Counted from the first letter of the stretch, positions 24,500 through 32,731 are shown. The stretch: 64,000 nt of DNA from an uncultured Mesorhizobium sp. (GCA_937958475.1 CALFXR010000222.1:1-64000), one strand, 5' to 3'. Made by a program: numbers and translations. Notes: generated from the letters alone by a model not told the origin.

Positions 24500-25302
24500 G
24501 ACCGCCGGCCCTCCTCCTTCTCCTCGGCCTCCTTTCGTCGCCGGCCGTTTCGGCCGACCGGCCGCCGCTCTACGGGGCCGAGCCGGCCGACCTCGATGCA
24601 CGGGTCGAGCGCCTCGTCGCGGCCTATTCCGGCACCATCGCCGGGCGCGAGGGGGGCGACCTCGTTCTGAAGGACGGCACCAGGCTGCCGCTCTCCGACG
24701 GCCGCACCGACAAGACGTTCGACACGCTGCTCGACCGGCCCGACATCGGCGACATGTTCGCCTTCCGCTACCCGGCCGGCGAAGCGGCCGCGCCGCCTGC
24801 GCTCAACCACGATCCCGGCCGCATCCGCGTCGAGGCGCTGTTCCGCGCGCTCTACGGCGACTGCCGCAAGGGCGAGGTCGCGGGCAAGCTGCGCAAGGTG
24901 AAGTGGCTGCCCGGCCACGGCGGCGGCACGGTGACGATGACGGAAGCGCAAGGGGCCGCCGACGCGCTGGAGCGCGTGTCGAAGGAACTCGACGCGCTGC
25001 CCGCCACCTTCCTCAAGTACCTCAAACCCTCGGGCGGCACCTACAACTGCAGGGTGATCGCCGGAACGGATCGCATGTCGATGCACGCCTACGGCGCTGC
25101 GATCGACATCAACACGAAACACACGACCTACTGGCAGTGGGTGAAGCCCGACCCGGACGGGACATACCGATGGTCGAACGAGATCCCGGCCGAGATCGTC
25201 GAAATCTTCGAGCGCAACGGCTTCGTCTGGGGCGGCCGCTGGTACCATTTCGACACGATGCACTTCGAGTACCGGCCGGAGCTGGCGATACCCCGGAAAT
25301 GA
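24496..25302 (+). CDS. Exported M15-family D-Ala-D-Ala carboxypeptidase-like protein
   Basis: The protein has the M15 (VanY/DDpep-like) zinc motifs: SMHAYGAAIDI near residue 197 (S-x-H-x2-G-x-A-x-D-I) and HFDTMHFEYRP near 250. It probably trims peptidoglycan peptides in the periplasm. The coding signal and a perfect signal peptide (RPPALLLLLGLLSSPAVSA) begin immediately after the caspase gene, but this frame has no ATG, GTG or TTG from its upstream stop (24442) to an internal ATG at 24754. I infer an AUA start at 24496 overlapping the caspase stop (ATAA), preceded by GGAAG. Alternatives are a -1 frameshift in the A5 run at 24492-24496, or a mutated start. Confidence 0.72.
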   Translation: MRPPALLLLLGLLSSPAVSADRPPLYGAEPADLDARVERLVAAYSGTIAGREGGDLVLKDGTRLPLSDGRTDKTFDTLLDRPDIGDMFAFRYPAGEAAAPPALNHDPGRIRVEALFRALYGDCRKGEVAGKLRKVKWLPGHGGGTVTMTEAQGAADALERVSKELDALPATFLKYLKPSGGTYNCRVIAGTDRMSMHAYGAAIDINTKHTTYWQWVKPDPDGTYRWSNEIPAEIVEIFERNGFVWGGRWYHFDTMHFEYRPELAIPRK

Positions 25303-25329
25303 AAAATGCCGGAGCTTTCGCCCCGGCAT
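25302..25329 (-). terminator. Rho-independent terminator of ndk
   Basis: On the minus strand a 10-bp stem capped by a GAAA tetraloop (ATGCCGGGGC/GCTCCGGCAT with one G-U pair) is followed by T5. It ends the ndk transcript and overlaps the stop of the convergent peptidase gene. Confidence 0.88.
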
Positions 25330-25373
25330 CCTCAAGAAAACAGCGGCTTACGCCGGCAGGCTGAAAGACCGAT

Positions 25374-25796
25374 TCAGCCGACGATCTCGGTATCGGAGAA
25401 CCAGTAGCGGATCTCCTGGGCGGCGGTCTCCGGCGCGTCCGAGCCGTGCACGGAGTTCTCGCCGATCGACAGCGCATGCGCCTTGCGGATGGTGCCCTCG
25501 GCGGCGTTGGCCGGATTGGTGGCGCCCATCACTTCGCGGTTCCTGGCGATCGCGTTCTCGCCCTCGAGAACCTGCACGACGGTCGGGCCCGACGACATGA
25601 ACTCGGTCAGTTCCTGGAAGAACGGGCGTTCCCTGTGGACGGCGTAGAAGCCCTCGGCCTCGCGCAGGCTCATCCACACGCGCTTGGACGCCACGACGCG
25701 CAGGCCGGCCTCCTCGAGCATCCTGGTGATCGCGCCGGTCAGGTTGCGCCGGGTCGCGTCGGGCTTGATCATCGAGAAGGTGCGTTCGATCGCCAT
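25374..25796 (-). CDS. ndk: Nucleoside diphosphate kinase
   Basis: Ndk equalises nucleoside triphosphate pools by a phosphohistidine ping-pong mechanism. The 140-residue protein is full length. It begins MAIERTFSMIKPDA, has the GATNPANAAEGTIRK loop, and the active-site histidine in NSVHGSD near residue 117. It is a single gene ending at a strong terminator. Confidence 0.97.
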   Translation of the reverse strand: MAIERTFSMIKPDATRRNLTGAITRMLEEAGLRVVASKRVWMSLREAEGFYAVHRERPFFQELTEFMSSGPTVVQVLEGENAIARNREVMGATNPANAAEGTIRKAHALSIGENSVHGSDAPETAAQEIRYWFSDTEIVG

Positions 25797-25892
25797 GTCG
25801 TGTCCTTGGATGTTTGTTCGGGAAAGGTGGCGCGTCTATACCGTCCGCCCCCGGCCTTGCCAAGGGGCGGCGATGGAGGCTTCCGCCGCGAA

Positions 25893-26585
25893 TCAAGCCG
25901 CGGCGGGCGCCCGCCGGCCGAGCCCTTCGTGGAGGTCGAGGCAGCGCTCGAACCAGGCGGCGACCGGATCGTCGGCCGCCAGCACGGCATAGGGCGAGAT
26001 CACCCTCACCCACTGGAACGCGCCGAAGACGATGTAGTCGCCGAAGAGCGGCGAATCCCCGCCGATGAAGGGCTGGTAGGAGAGCATGCTGCGCAGCGGC
26101 TCCAGCCCGGCGCGGAAGCCGGCGAGGCGTTCCTCGCGGCCGGCGACGACCTGCTCGAGCGGCTTGCCGTAGCGGACCTCGCGGCTCTGGCGGAAATAGG
26201 TCCGGTCGGCCGGATCGAGACGATCGTGGATGTCGATGAGCGCGGCACCGCCGAGGAAGGGATGCACCGTCAGTTGCGACCAGCGCTCGACGAAGCGCGC
26301 CGCCGCCTTGCCGCCCTCGCCGCCGAACAGGCTCGGCCGGTCGGGATAGGTGTCCTCGAGGTAGAGGGCGATGGCGAAACTGTCTGCGACCACCTTGTCG
26401 CCGTCGCGGATCACCGGGACGATCTTCGAGGCGCCGCCTTCGACCCCGGGAACCTCGAGGAAGCGCGTCGGCACGCATTCGAAGGCGAGCCCCTTGTGGG
26501 CGAGCGCCATCGCGATCTTCCAGCAATGCGGGCTGAAGGGACGACGGGGATCGGAGCCGACGAGTTCATAGAGGCGGATGGTCAT
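25893..26585 (-). CDS. Glutathione S-transferase, beta-etherase-like
   Basis: The 230-residue protein has a GST N-terminal domain with the motif FSPHCWKIAMALAHKGL near residues 17-33, typical of the LigE/LigF beta-etherase-like group. The cis-proline KIVPVI lies near 54, and the DSFAIALYLE glutathione-contact segment near 68. The C-terminal domain is helical. LigE-type enzymes break aryl ether bonds in lignin fragments, but most bacterial homologues have no known substrate. Divergent from the DinB gene. Confidence 0.85.
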   Translation of the reverse strand: MTIRLYELVGSDPRRPFSPHCWKIAMALAHKGLAFECVPTRFLEVPGVEGGASKIVPVIRDGDKVVADSFAIALYLEDTYPDRPSLFGGEGGKAAARFVERWSQLTVHPFLGGAALIDIHDRLDPADRTYFRQSREVRYGKPLEQVVAGREERLAGFRAGLEPLRSMLSYQPFIGGDSPLFGDYIVFGAFQWVRVISPYAVLAADDPVAAWFERCLDLHEGLGRRAPAAA

Positions 26586-26652
26586 TGGCGATGGGTCCGG
26601 CTAGGGCTAGTTTGCACACATAATCACGGGACCCGGGTGAAAAAGGAAGCCC

Positions 26653-27165
26653 ATGCAGCAGCATTTCAGGATGTTCGCGGCCTATAACCGATGGGCCAAC
26701 GCTGAAGTCTACGGCGCGGCGGCGTCGCTCGGCGAGTACGAACTGACGCGCGACGCGGGCGCCTTCTTCGGCTCGATGCTGGGCACGCTGAACCACGTGC
26801 TCGTCGCCGACCGCATCTGGATGAAGCGCTTCACCGGCGAAGGCGAGGCGCCCAAGGCACTCGACGCGATCCTGTTTTCCGACTTCGCCCGGCTGCGGGC
26901 GGCCAGGGAGGCCGAGGACAGGCGCATCGTCGAATGGGTCGAAACGCTGACGCCCAAGGCGCTCGCCGGCCGCTTCACCTACATGACCGTCACCGACCTG
27001 CGCACCATCTCGCAGCGGCTTTCGCCGGCGCTGGCGCACTTCTTCAACCACCAGACCCACCATCGCGGCCAGGCGCACGCGATCCTCACCGCGCTCGGCA
27101 AGCCGTCGCTGGTGCTCGACCTCGTCTATTTCCAGAGGACGGAGGAAGGGCGGCCGTTCGCGTGA
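26653..27165 (+). CDS. DinB family protein
   Basis: The 170-residue protein has the four-helix DinB/YfiT pattern: FAAYNRWANAEVY at the N-terminus, LGTLNHVLVADRIWMKRF with the first metal-ligand histidine near residue 49, and LAHFFNHQTHHRGQAHAIL with the other histidines near 132-140. DinB-fold proteins are metal-dependent, often thiol S-transferases; this one's substrate is unknown. AAGGA stands five bases before the ATG. Confidence 0.87.
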   Translation: MQQHFRMFAAYNRWANAEVYGAAASLGEYELTRDAGAFFGSMLGTLNHVLVADRIWMKRFTGEGEAPKALDAILFSDFARLRAAREAEDRRIVEWVETLTPKALAGRFTYMTVTDLRTISQRLSPALAHFFNHQTHHRGQAHAILTALGKPSLVLDLVYFQRTEEGRPFA

Positions 27166-27172
27166 AGGGGGA

Positions 27173-27565
27173 TCAGCGCCAGACGGGCAGGTCGAGATGC
27201 CGTTCGAGATATTCGAAGTCGCGATCGGCGTGCAGCAGCTGGACACGATTCTCGATGCACCAGGTTGCGATGATCACGTCGACGATGCCGCGTATTGTGA
27301 TCCCGCGCTGACGCAGACGCCGATAGTTGGCCGCGGCGACCGGCGCCAGCCGCGGGCCGCACATGACCTCACAACGGATCGGTGCGAGCTTGCGCTCGAC
27401 GTCGGCCCGGACCCGATCCCGTGCTATTCCCTGGAGGATTTCGACGAGGATCAAGTCGCCAATCAGAATCTCGCGGTTGACCACCGCTTCCCGCAGTCGC
27501 GTGACCTGCGGCGTGTCGCGGGAGGCGAAGAAGTCCACCCAGACCGATGTGTCGGCGAGGATCAT
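27173..27565 (-). CDS. VapC-like PIN-domain toxin ribonuclease
   Basis: The 130-residue protein starts MILADTSVWVDFF, with the first acidic catalytic residue of the PIN domain at Asp5. VEILQGI (Glu near 42), a central VDVIIATWC segment with an aspartate near 96, and LLHADRDFEYL near 113-123 supply the other acidic positions. VapC toxins cleave tRNA or rRNA. The ATG overlaps the antitoxin stop by four bases; a longer upstream frame belongs to the antitoxin region and is not used. Confidence 0.9.
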   Translation of the reverse strand: MILADTSVWVDFFASRDTPQVTRLREAVVNREILIGDLILVEILQGIARDRVRADVERKLAPIRCEVMCGPRLAPVAAANYRRLRQRGITIRGIVDVIIATWCIENRVQLLHADRDFEYLERHLDLPVWR

Positions 27566-27759
27566 CGACCCTGCCGAAGCGAGCCCAGATCGCCTTCCCA
27601 CTCCACTTTCCCCTGCAGGGACAGGATGTCCTGCGCCGCCCGGGCCCAGTCCAGTTGAGCGCGCAACGCTTCGTCGACGACCTGACGCTTGGTCTTCGCT
27701 CCGGTCAGCACCATCAGTTCGGCAACGACCTTGTCATCGATCTCGATGTTCGTCCGCAT
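27562..27759 (-). CDS. VapB-like antitoxin
   Basis: The 65-residue protein begins MRTNIEIDDKVVAELMVLTGAK, the ribbon-helix-helix DNA-binding start of VapB antitoxins. The next part, TKRQVVDEALRAQL, is the second RHH helix, and an acidic tail would bind VapC. GGAGG lies just before the ATG. The promoter region upstream has an inverted repeat for autoregulation. Confidence 0.88.
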   Translation of the reverse strand: MRTNIEIDDKVVAELMVLTGAKTKRQVVDEALRAQLDWARAAQDILSLQGKVEWEGDLGSLRQGR

Positions 27760-27770
27760 TGTGCCTCCAA

Positions 27771-27816
27771 TGTGTAGAGAGGGCACGATTTTACACATAT
27801 ACGCGCTCGTCCACAA
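27771..27816 (-). promoter_or_regulatory. vapBC promoter and inverted-repeat operator
   Basis: On the minus strand TTGTGG (27811-27816) and TAAAAT (27788-27793) are 17 bases apart. An inverted repeat with arms TGTGTA (27771-27776) and TACACA (27792-27797) overlaps the -10 box. A VapBC complex bound there would block transcription. Confidence 0.6.
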
Positions 27817-28041
27817 CGTCCCGCGCCCTGGCATCACCAGCAGACAGGCCCGCCGGGCGGACAACCGGGCCGCGGGCCGCACGTTCCGTCGTTAAAGATC
27901 GACGAGAAATCTATCATTTTCGGTCACCGTGCGCTCACCCTGATGCCATCGCCGCGGCAACGAAATGGTGCTCCGGCAGCTTAGTCCCGCATGCACCGTT
28001 CGCTACGCACGGTTGCAGGAAAAATTGCTCAGGAGGACGAC

Positions 28042-28632
28042 ATGACCTGGAAGAACATCTGCATTTACAAGGCTCTCGCCGGCGCGGCGCTGGTAGCCGC
28101 GCTGGCGCTTCCGGCGCATGCGCAGGTCGGCGTCGGCGTCGGCGCGGGAATAGGCGGGAGTGACGGCGTGGGGGTCGGCGCCGGTGTTGGCATCGGCGGT
28201 TCCGATGGGGCCGGTGCGGGTGCCGGAGTGTCCGCCGGCGGCGGGTCGGGCGTGGGCGCCGGAGCGGGAGCGTCGGTCGGCGGTGGCGGGGTCGACGCGG
28301 GCGTCGGCGCCTCGATCGGCGGGGCCAGCGGCGTCGATTCGCAGGCCACCGCCGCGATCGGCGGATCGGACGGCATCGACGCCGGCGTTGGAGCCTCGGT
28401 CGGATCCAGCGGCGCCGGCGTCGGAATCGGGATCAGCGGCGACAGCGCGGCGGCGCCGGGCGCCCCGGGAACGCCCGGCCGGGCGAGCCCCGGCGATGCC
28501 GTCGCCGGCATGTCGGGCCGCGAGCTGGCGCGGTTCAAGAGGCGCTGCGAGGAGATCCTCGCCAATAGCGGCGGCTACGATTTCGACCTCGTCTCGCTCT
28601 GCAAGGTGGTCCGCCAGACAGCCGTCCGCTGA
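28042..28632 (+). CDS. Exported glycine-rich repeat protein
   Basis: The 196-residue protein has a signal peptide (about 1-28, ending AHAQ). About 110 residues follow that are almost only Gly, Ala, Val, Ser, Ile and Asp, built on a loose repeat of the type GVGAG(V/I)GIGGSDG with GGSDG recurring at least three times. A Pro/Ala-rich linker (GAPGTPGRASPGD) leads to a short conserved-looking end with two cysteines (KRRCEEIL, SLCKVV) that could be a helical cap. No enzymatic motif is seen; it may be a structural surface or cell-wall protein. AGGAGG precedes the ATG by five bases. Confidence 0.8.
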   Translation: MTWKNICIYKALAGAALVAALALPAHAQVGVGVGAGIGGSDGVGVGAGVGIGGSDGAGAGAGVSAGGGSGVGAGAGASVGGGGVDAGVGASIGGASGVDSQATAAIGGSDGIDAGVGASVGSSGAGVGIGISGDSAAAPGAPGTPGRASPGDAVAGMSGRELARFKRRCEEILANSGGYDFDLVSLCKVVRQTAVR

Positions 28633-28659
28633 CCGGCGAATAGGCGGCGACGGCCTCCG

Positions 28660-28684
28660 CCCCGCGCTTCGGTGAAGCGCGGGG
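28660..28684. terminator. Strong GC hairpin after Gly-rich gene
   Basis: A perfect 11-bp stem (CCCCGCGCTTC with its complement, loop GGT) lies between the Gly-rich gene and the ABC-F gene. There is no T-run, so termination is uncertain; it may separate the two transcripts or act as an RNA 3'-end stabiliser. Confidence 0.45.
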
Positions 28685-28721
28685 ACTTGTGGCCGGGCGC
28701 GCGGCCATGCAAAAGCGCGCC

Positions 28722-30599
28722 ATGATCACCATCAACGACCTTTCGCTGCGCATCGCCGGACGTCTGCTCCTCGACCACGCCTCGCTCAGCCTGCCCACCG
28801 GCGCCAAGGCCGGCCTCGTCGGGCGCAACGGCACCGGCAAGACCACGCTTTTCCGCGCCATCACCGGCGACCTGTCGTCGGAGACCGGCTCGATCGGCCT
28901 GCCGAAGAACACGCGCATCGGACAGGTCGCCCAGGAAGCGCCGGGCACCGAGGAGCCGCTGATCGACATCGTGCTCAAGGCCGACGTCGAGCGCGCCGCG
29001 CTGATGGCCGAGGAGAAGACGGCGACCGATCCGCACCGCATCGCCGAGATCCACATGCGGCTGGCCGACATCGACGCGCATTCGGCCGAGGCGCGCGCCG
29101 CGACCATCCTCGCCGGCCTCGGCTTCGACGCCGAGGCGCAAAGACGCCCGGCGTCGTCCTTCTCCGGCGGCTGGCGCATGCGCGTGGCGCTGGCCGCGGT
29201 GCTGTTTTCCGAGCCGGACCTGCTCCTGCTCGACGAGCCGACCAACTATCTCGACCTCGAGGGCACGCTGTGGCTCGAGAACTACGTGTCGAAATATCCG
29301 CACACCGTGCTCCTGATCAGCCACGATCGCGACCTGCTCAACAAGGCGGTCAACTCGATCGTGCATCTCGACCAGAAGAAGCTGACCTTCTGGCGCGGCG
29401 GCTACGACCAGTTCGAGCGCCAGCGCGCCGAGCAGGCGGAACTGCAGGAGAAGGGCCGGGTCAAGCAGGAGGCGGCGCGCAAGCACCTGCAGAGCTTCGT
29501 CGACCGCTTCCGCGCCAAGGCTTCGAAGGCGCGCCAGGCCCAGTCGCGCATCAAGGCGCTGGAGAGGATGAAGCCGATCGCCGCGATGATCGAGGATTCC
29601 GTCAAGCCCTTCTCCTTCCCCGAACCGGTGAAGACGGTCGCCTCCCCGATCATCGCCATCGAGCATGCCTCGGTCGGCTACCAGCAGGGCAAGCCGATCC
29701 TGAAGAAACTGTCGCTCAGGATCGACGCCGACGACCGCATCGCGCTGCTCGGCGCCAACGGCAACGGCAAGTCGACCTTCGCAAAACTGCTCGCCGGGCG
29801 GCTGAAGGCAGAGACGGGCACGATGACGGTGGCGCCGGGCCTGAAGGTGGCGATCTTCGCCCAGCACCAGCTCGACGATCTCAGGCCCGAGGAGAACGCC
29901 TACGAGCACGTGCGCCGGCTGATGCCGGACGCGCCGGAATCGAAGGTGCGCGCCCGCGTCGCCCAGTTCGGCCTGACCACCGAGAAGATGAACACGCCGG
30001 CCAAGGACCTGTCGGGCGGCGAGAAGGCGCGGCTGCTGATGGGGCTCTCCTCCTTCGAGGGCCCGAACCTGTTCATCCTCGACGAGCCGACCAACCACCT
30101 CGACATCGACAGCCGCGAGGCGCTGATCCACGCACTGAACGATTTTCCCGGCGCCGTGATCCTGATCAGCCACGACCGCCACCTGCTCGAGGCGACGGCC
30201 GACCGGCTCTGGCTGGTGAAGGACGGCTCGGTCGCGCCCTATGACGGCGATCTCGACGACTATCGCCAGGAAGTGACCGGCGTCTCCGGCGACCGCCGCG
30301 AAAAGCGCGAGGCAGAGAAGGCGTCCAAGGCCGACCGCCGCCGCGACGCCGCGCAGCGCCGCCAGGCGCTGGAGCCGTTGGCCAAGGAGATCCGCGCCAC
30401 CGAGGCTCTGATGGAGCGCATCCGCAAGCGCATCGACGGCATCGAGGACCTGCTCGCCGATCCGCGGCTCTACGAGAAAGACCCGACCGCGGCCACCAAG
30501 CTTGCCAAGGAGCGCTCGGACCTGTCCAATGCTCTGGCGGGGCACGAGGATCGCTGGCTGACGCTGTCGGCCGAATACGAGGAAGGCATCGCGGAATGA
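28722..30599 (+). CDS. ABC-F family ATPase
   Basis: The 625-residue protein has two ABC ATPase domains and no membrane segment. The first has Walker A GRNGTGKTT near residue 35, signature FSGGW near 147 and Walker B LLLLDEPTNYLD near 168. The second has GANGNGKST near 345, LSGGEKARLL near 430 and LFILDEPTNHLD near 449. A linker with charged helices joins them, and the C-terminal coiled coil (about 530-600) resembles Uup/YheS-type members. ABC-F proteins act on ribosomes. The ATG at 28722 is preferred by homology; 28707 is also possible. The stop overlaps the crotonase start. Confidence 0.92.
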   Translation: MITINDLSLRIAGRLLLDHASLSLPTGAKAGLVGRNGTGKTTLFRAITGDLSSETGSIGLPKNTRIGQVAQEAPGTEEPLIDIVLKADVERAALMAEEKTATDPHRIAEIHMRLADIDAHSAEARAATILAGLGFDAEAQRRPASSFSGGWRMRVALAAVLFSEPDLLLLDEPTNYLDLEGTLWLENYVSKYPHTVLLISHDRDLLNKAVNSIVHLDQKKLTFWRGGYDQFERQRAEQAELQEKGRVKQEAARKHLQSFVDRFRAKASKARQAQSRIKALERMKPIAAMIEDSVKPFSFPEPVKTVASPIIAIEHASVGYQQGKPILKKLSLRIDADDRIALLGANGNGKSTFAKLLAGRLKAETGTMTVAPGLKVAIFAQHQLDDLRPEENAYEHVRRLMPDAPESKVRARVAQFGLTTEKMNTPAKDLSGGEKARLLMGLSSFEGPNLFILDEPTNHLDIDSREALIHALNDFPGAVILISHDRHLLEATADRLWLVKDGSVAPYDGDLDDYRQEVTGVSGDRREKREAEKASKADRRRDAAQRRQALEPLAKEIRATEALMERIRKRIDGIEDLLADPRLYEKDPTAATKLAKERSDLSNALAGHEDRWLTLSAEYEEGIAE

Positions 30600-31399
30600 C
30601 GGTCAGGATCGAACACGAGGCATCCACGACGATCGTCACCATCGACCGGCCCTTCGCCCGCAACGCCGTCGATCCGGCCACGGCGGAACAGCTGTTCCAA
30701 GCCTTCGTCGCCTTCGACTCAGACGACAGCCAGAGCGTGGCCGTGCTGACCGGGGCCGGCGGCGCCTTCAGCGCCGGCTTCGACCTGAAGGCTTCGGCAA
30801 GCGTGAAGGAGACCTGGTTCGCCGAACACGCGCTCGACGGCTCGTTCGACGACCGCGACGACCGCCCGCGCAAGGGGCCGATGGGCCCGACGCGGCTGAC
30901 GCTTTCGAAACCGGTGATCGCCGCGATCAGCGGCCCGGCGGTGGCCGGTGGCATGGAGCTGGCGCTCTGGTGCGACATGCGGGTGATGGAGCGCTCGGCC
31001 TACATGGGCGTCTACTGCCGGCGCTGGGGCGTGCCGCTGATCGACGGCGGCACGGTCAGGCTGCCGCGCATCGTCGGCCACGGCCGCGCCATGGACCTGA
31101 TCCTCACCGGACGCAAGGTCGAGGCCGAGGAATGCCTCGCAATCGGCCTCGCCAACCGGGTCGTCGACGACGGGGCGGCACTCGAATCAGCACTCCAGAT
31201 CGCCCGCGACCTTGCCCGCTATCCGCAGAGCTGCATGCGTGCCGACCGCGCCTCGGCGATGCGGCAATGGTCGCTGGGACCGGCCGCCGCGCTGACCAGC
31301 GAGTGGCGGAGCGCGGAGACCTACCGCTCCGAAGGCGCCGCGGGCGCCGCCCGCTTCGCCTCCGGCAAGGGCCGCGGCGGCGATTTCGGCGACATCTGA
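30596..31399 (+). CDS. Enoyl-CoA hydratase/isomerase (crotonase) family protein
   Basis: The 267-residue protein has the crotonase fold: the oxyanion-hole segments GGAFSAGFDLKA near residue 60 and SGPAVAGGMELALWCDMRV near 112. The glutamates used by classical hydratases are replaced around WGVPLIDGGTVRLPRIVG, a pattern common in crotonases of unspecified substrate. Its start overlaps the ABC-F stop (ATGA). The specific acyl-CoA is unknown. Confidence 0.86.
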   Translation: MTVRIEHEASTTIVTIDRPFARNAVDPATAEQLFQAFVAFDSDDSQSVAVLTGAGGAFSAGFDLKASASVKETWFAEHALDGSFDDRDDRPRKGPMGPTRLTLSKPVIAAISGPAVAGGMELALWCDMRVMERSAYMGVYCRRWGVPLIDGGTVRLPRIVGHGRAMDLILTGRKVEAEECLAIGLANRVVDDGAALESALQIARDLARYPQSCMRADRASAMRQWSLGPAAALTSEWRSAETYRSEGAAGAARFASGKGRGGDFGDI

Positions 31400-31405
31400 T
31401 CCGGA

Positions 31406-32026
31406 CTAGGACTGCCCGCCACCCGAGCGGCCCCAGCGCGGCGCCGGGGGCTTCGAGTTCGGATTCTCCGGTCGGCCGCCGCCGCGCGTCAGCGCGATGA
31501 CGAAGCCGACGGCGCCGACCGCCATCAGGACATAGCCGACCGGCATAACGCGCGGATCGGGCTCGGCCGCGCCGCTGCGCAGGACGAGGTCGACGCTACG
31601 CATCTCGATGCCCTCGGCATCCCCCTGCCCGACCGTGAACAAATAGTCGCCACTGTCGAGCTTGCTCATCACGCCCGCCTCGTCGCGATAGATCTGGTCG
31701 CCGCTCTGCGGGCTGTCGGAGCGCGGCGTCGCATTGACGAAGCCGATCGTCTCGGCGAGCACCGTGCGGCCGCCGGTGGCGGCGGTCAGCGTCAGCACGG
31801 TGCGGTCGCCGCTCAGCCGCGGCGTGCCGACCGAGACCATGTCGACGAGCACGCGGACCGGCGCGTCGGACCATTCGAGCGCGACGCTGACCGGCCGGAA
31901 CCCGGCGCCGCGCTCGTAGACCCGCCAGGTGCCGATCTCGTCGCCGGAAAAGTTGCTCAGGGCGAAGGGGTAGCCGATGCCGGCGGCCGCGCCGAGGAGG
32001 AAGACCAGGAAGAAGAAGGCGCGCAT
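31406..32026 (-). CDS. Two-helix membrane protein, paralogue A
   Basis: A 206-residue protein with an N-terminal membrane helix (about 2-20), a periplasmic beta-rich domain of roughly 140 residues and a C-terminal helix near 162-182, followed by a short Pro/Arg-rich cytoplasmic tail ending near PAPRWGRSG. The next gene upstream (32135-32731) encodes a protein with the same layout and a matching tail, so the pair arose by duplication. The periplasmic domain shows recurring VDLVLRSG- and VLTLTAATGG-type strands. No function is known. Confidence 0.75.
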   Translation of the reverse strand: MRAFFFLVFLLGAAAGIGYPFALSNFSGDEIGTWRVYERGAGFRPVSVALEWSDAPVRVLVDMVSVGTPRLSGDRTVLTLTAATGGRTVLAETIGFVNATPRSDSPQSGDQIYRDEAGVMSKLDSGDYLFTVGQGDAEGIEMRSVDLVLRSGAAEPDPRVMPVGYVLMAVGAVGFVIALTRGGGRPENPNSKPPAPRWGRSGGGQS

Positions 32027-32134
32027 GGCGGTTGTCCGTTACCGGGCGAAGGTGGGCGGGTGCTACGGCTACACTGAAGTTCCGGCGACCGGAAGAGGTG
32101 CATATCCCTTGCAGGGCGCGGGCGTTTGCGCCGG

Positions 32135-32731
32135 TCAGGCCCCGTCGCGTCCCCATCTCGGCTGGGGCGGCGGCGTTTCGGCGCGGCGGCGGAAGCTCAG
32201 TATCAGGCCGATGCCGCCGACGACGAGCAGGATGAAGCCGGCCGGCTGCAGGCGCGGGTCGATGTCGAAGGCTCCGGCGTTGACGGTGAGCTCGATCGCC
32301 GTGACCGCCGGGTCGAGACGCGGGGTGACGTCCACCTCGACCGTGTGGCGGCCGTCGAGCGGCCGGTCGACGACGATCATCTCGCGATAGACGACGCCGC
32401 CGTCGGCCTCCAGCACGGGATCATGGGGAAAGGCGAACGCGTGCTCGAAGGCCGTCTCGCCGTTCTCGCCGCGCAGCGTCAGCGTGACGTCGGCGCGATC
32501 CTCGCCGGCGCGCAGCGGCGCGTTCGCGCGGGCGGCGAGCGTCAGGAAGAACGGCGCCTCGGACGGCGCCAGCATCACCTGCGCAGGCGTGAAGCCGGTG
32601 TCGGCGGAATAGAGCGCAAGACGGCCGATCTCGTAACCCGGCAGGCGCTCGACGGCCTTGGGAAGGCCGATGCCGAACAGCACGCCGGCCGCCAGCATCA
32701 GCATGAAGACGACGCGCAAGCCCCACTTCAT
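32135..32731 (-). CDS. Two-helix membrane protein, paralogue B
   Basis: A 198-residue protein laid out like its neighbour: N-terminal helix (about 5-22), a periplasmic domain with GYEIGRLALYSADTGFTP, matching GDEIGTWRVYERGAGFRP in the paralogue, a C-terminal helix near 168-185 preceded by DPRLQPAGFILLVVGGIG, and the tail PPQPRWGRDG. The match in start, domain, helix and tail supports a tandem duplication about 110 bases apart. It is transcribed after holC and pepA. Function unknown. Confidence 0.75.
   Translation of the reverse strand: MKWGLRVVFMLMLAAGVLFGIGLPKAVERLPGYEIGRLALYSADTGFTPAQVMLAPSEAPFFLTLAARANAPLRAGEDRADVTLTLRGENGETAFEHAFAFPHDPVLEADGGVVYREMIVVDRPLDGRHTVEVDVTPRLDPAVTAIELTVNAGAFDIDPRLQPAGFILLVVGGIGLILSFRRRAETPPPQPRWGRDGA

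Noticed and set aside
28120..28450. Repeated DNA in the Gly-rich gene as a possible CRISPR or satellite array
   Set aside because: Repeats are imperfect, in phase with codons and explained by the Gly-rich protein; no spacers.
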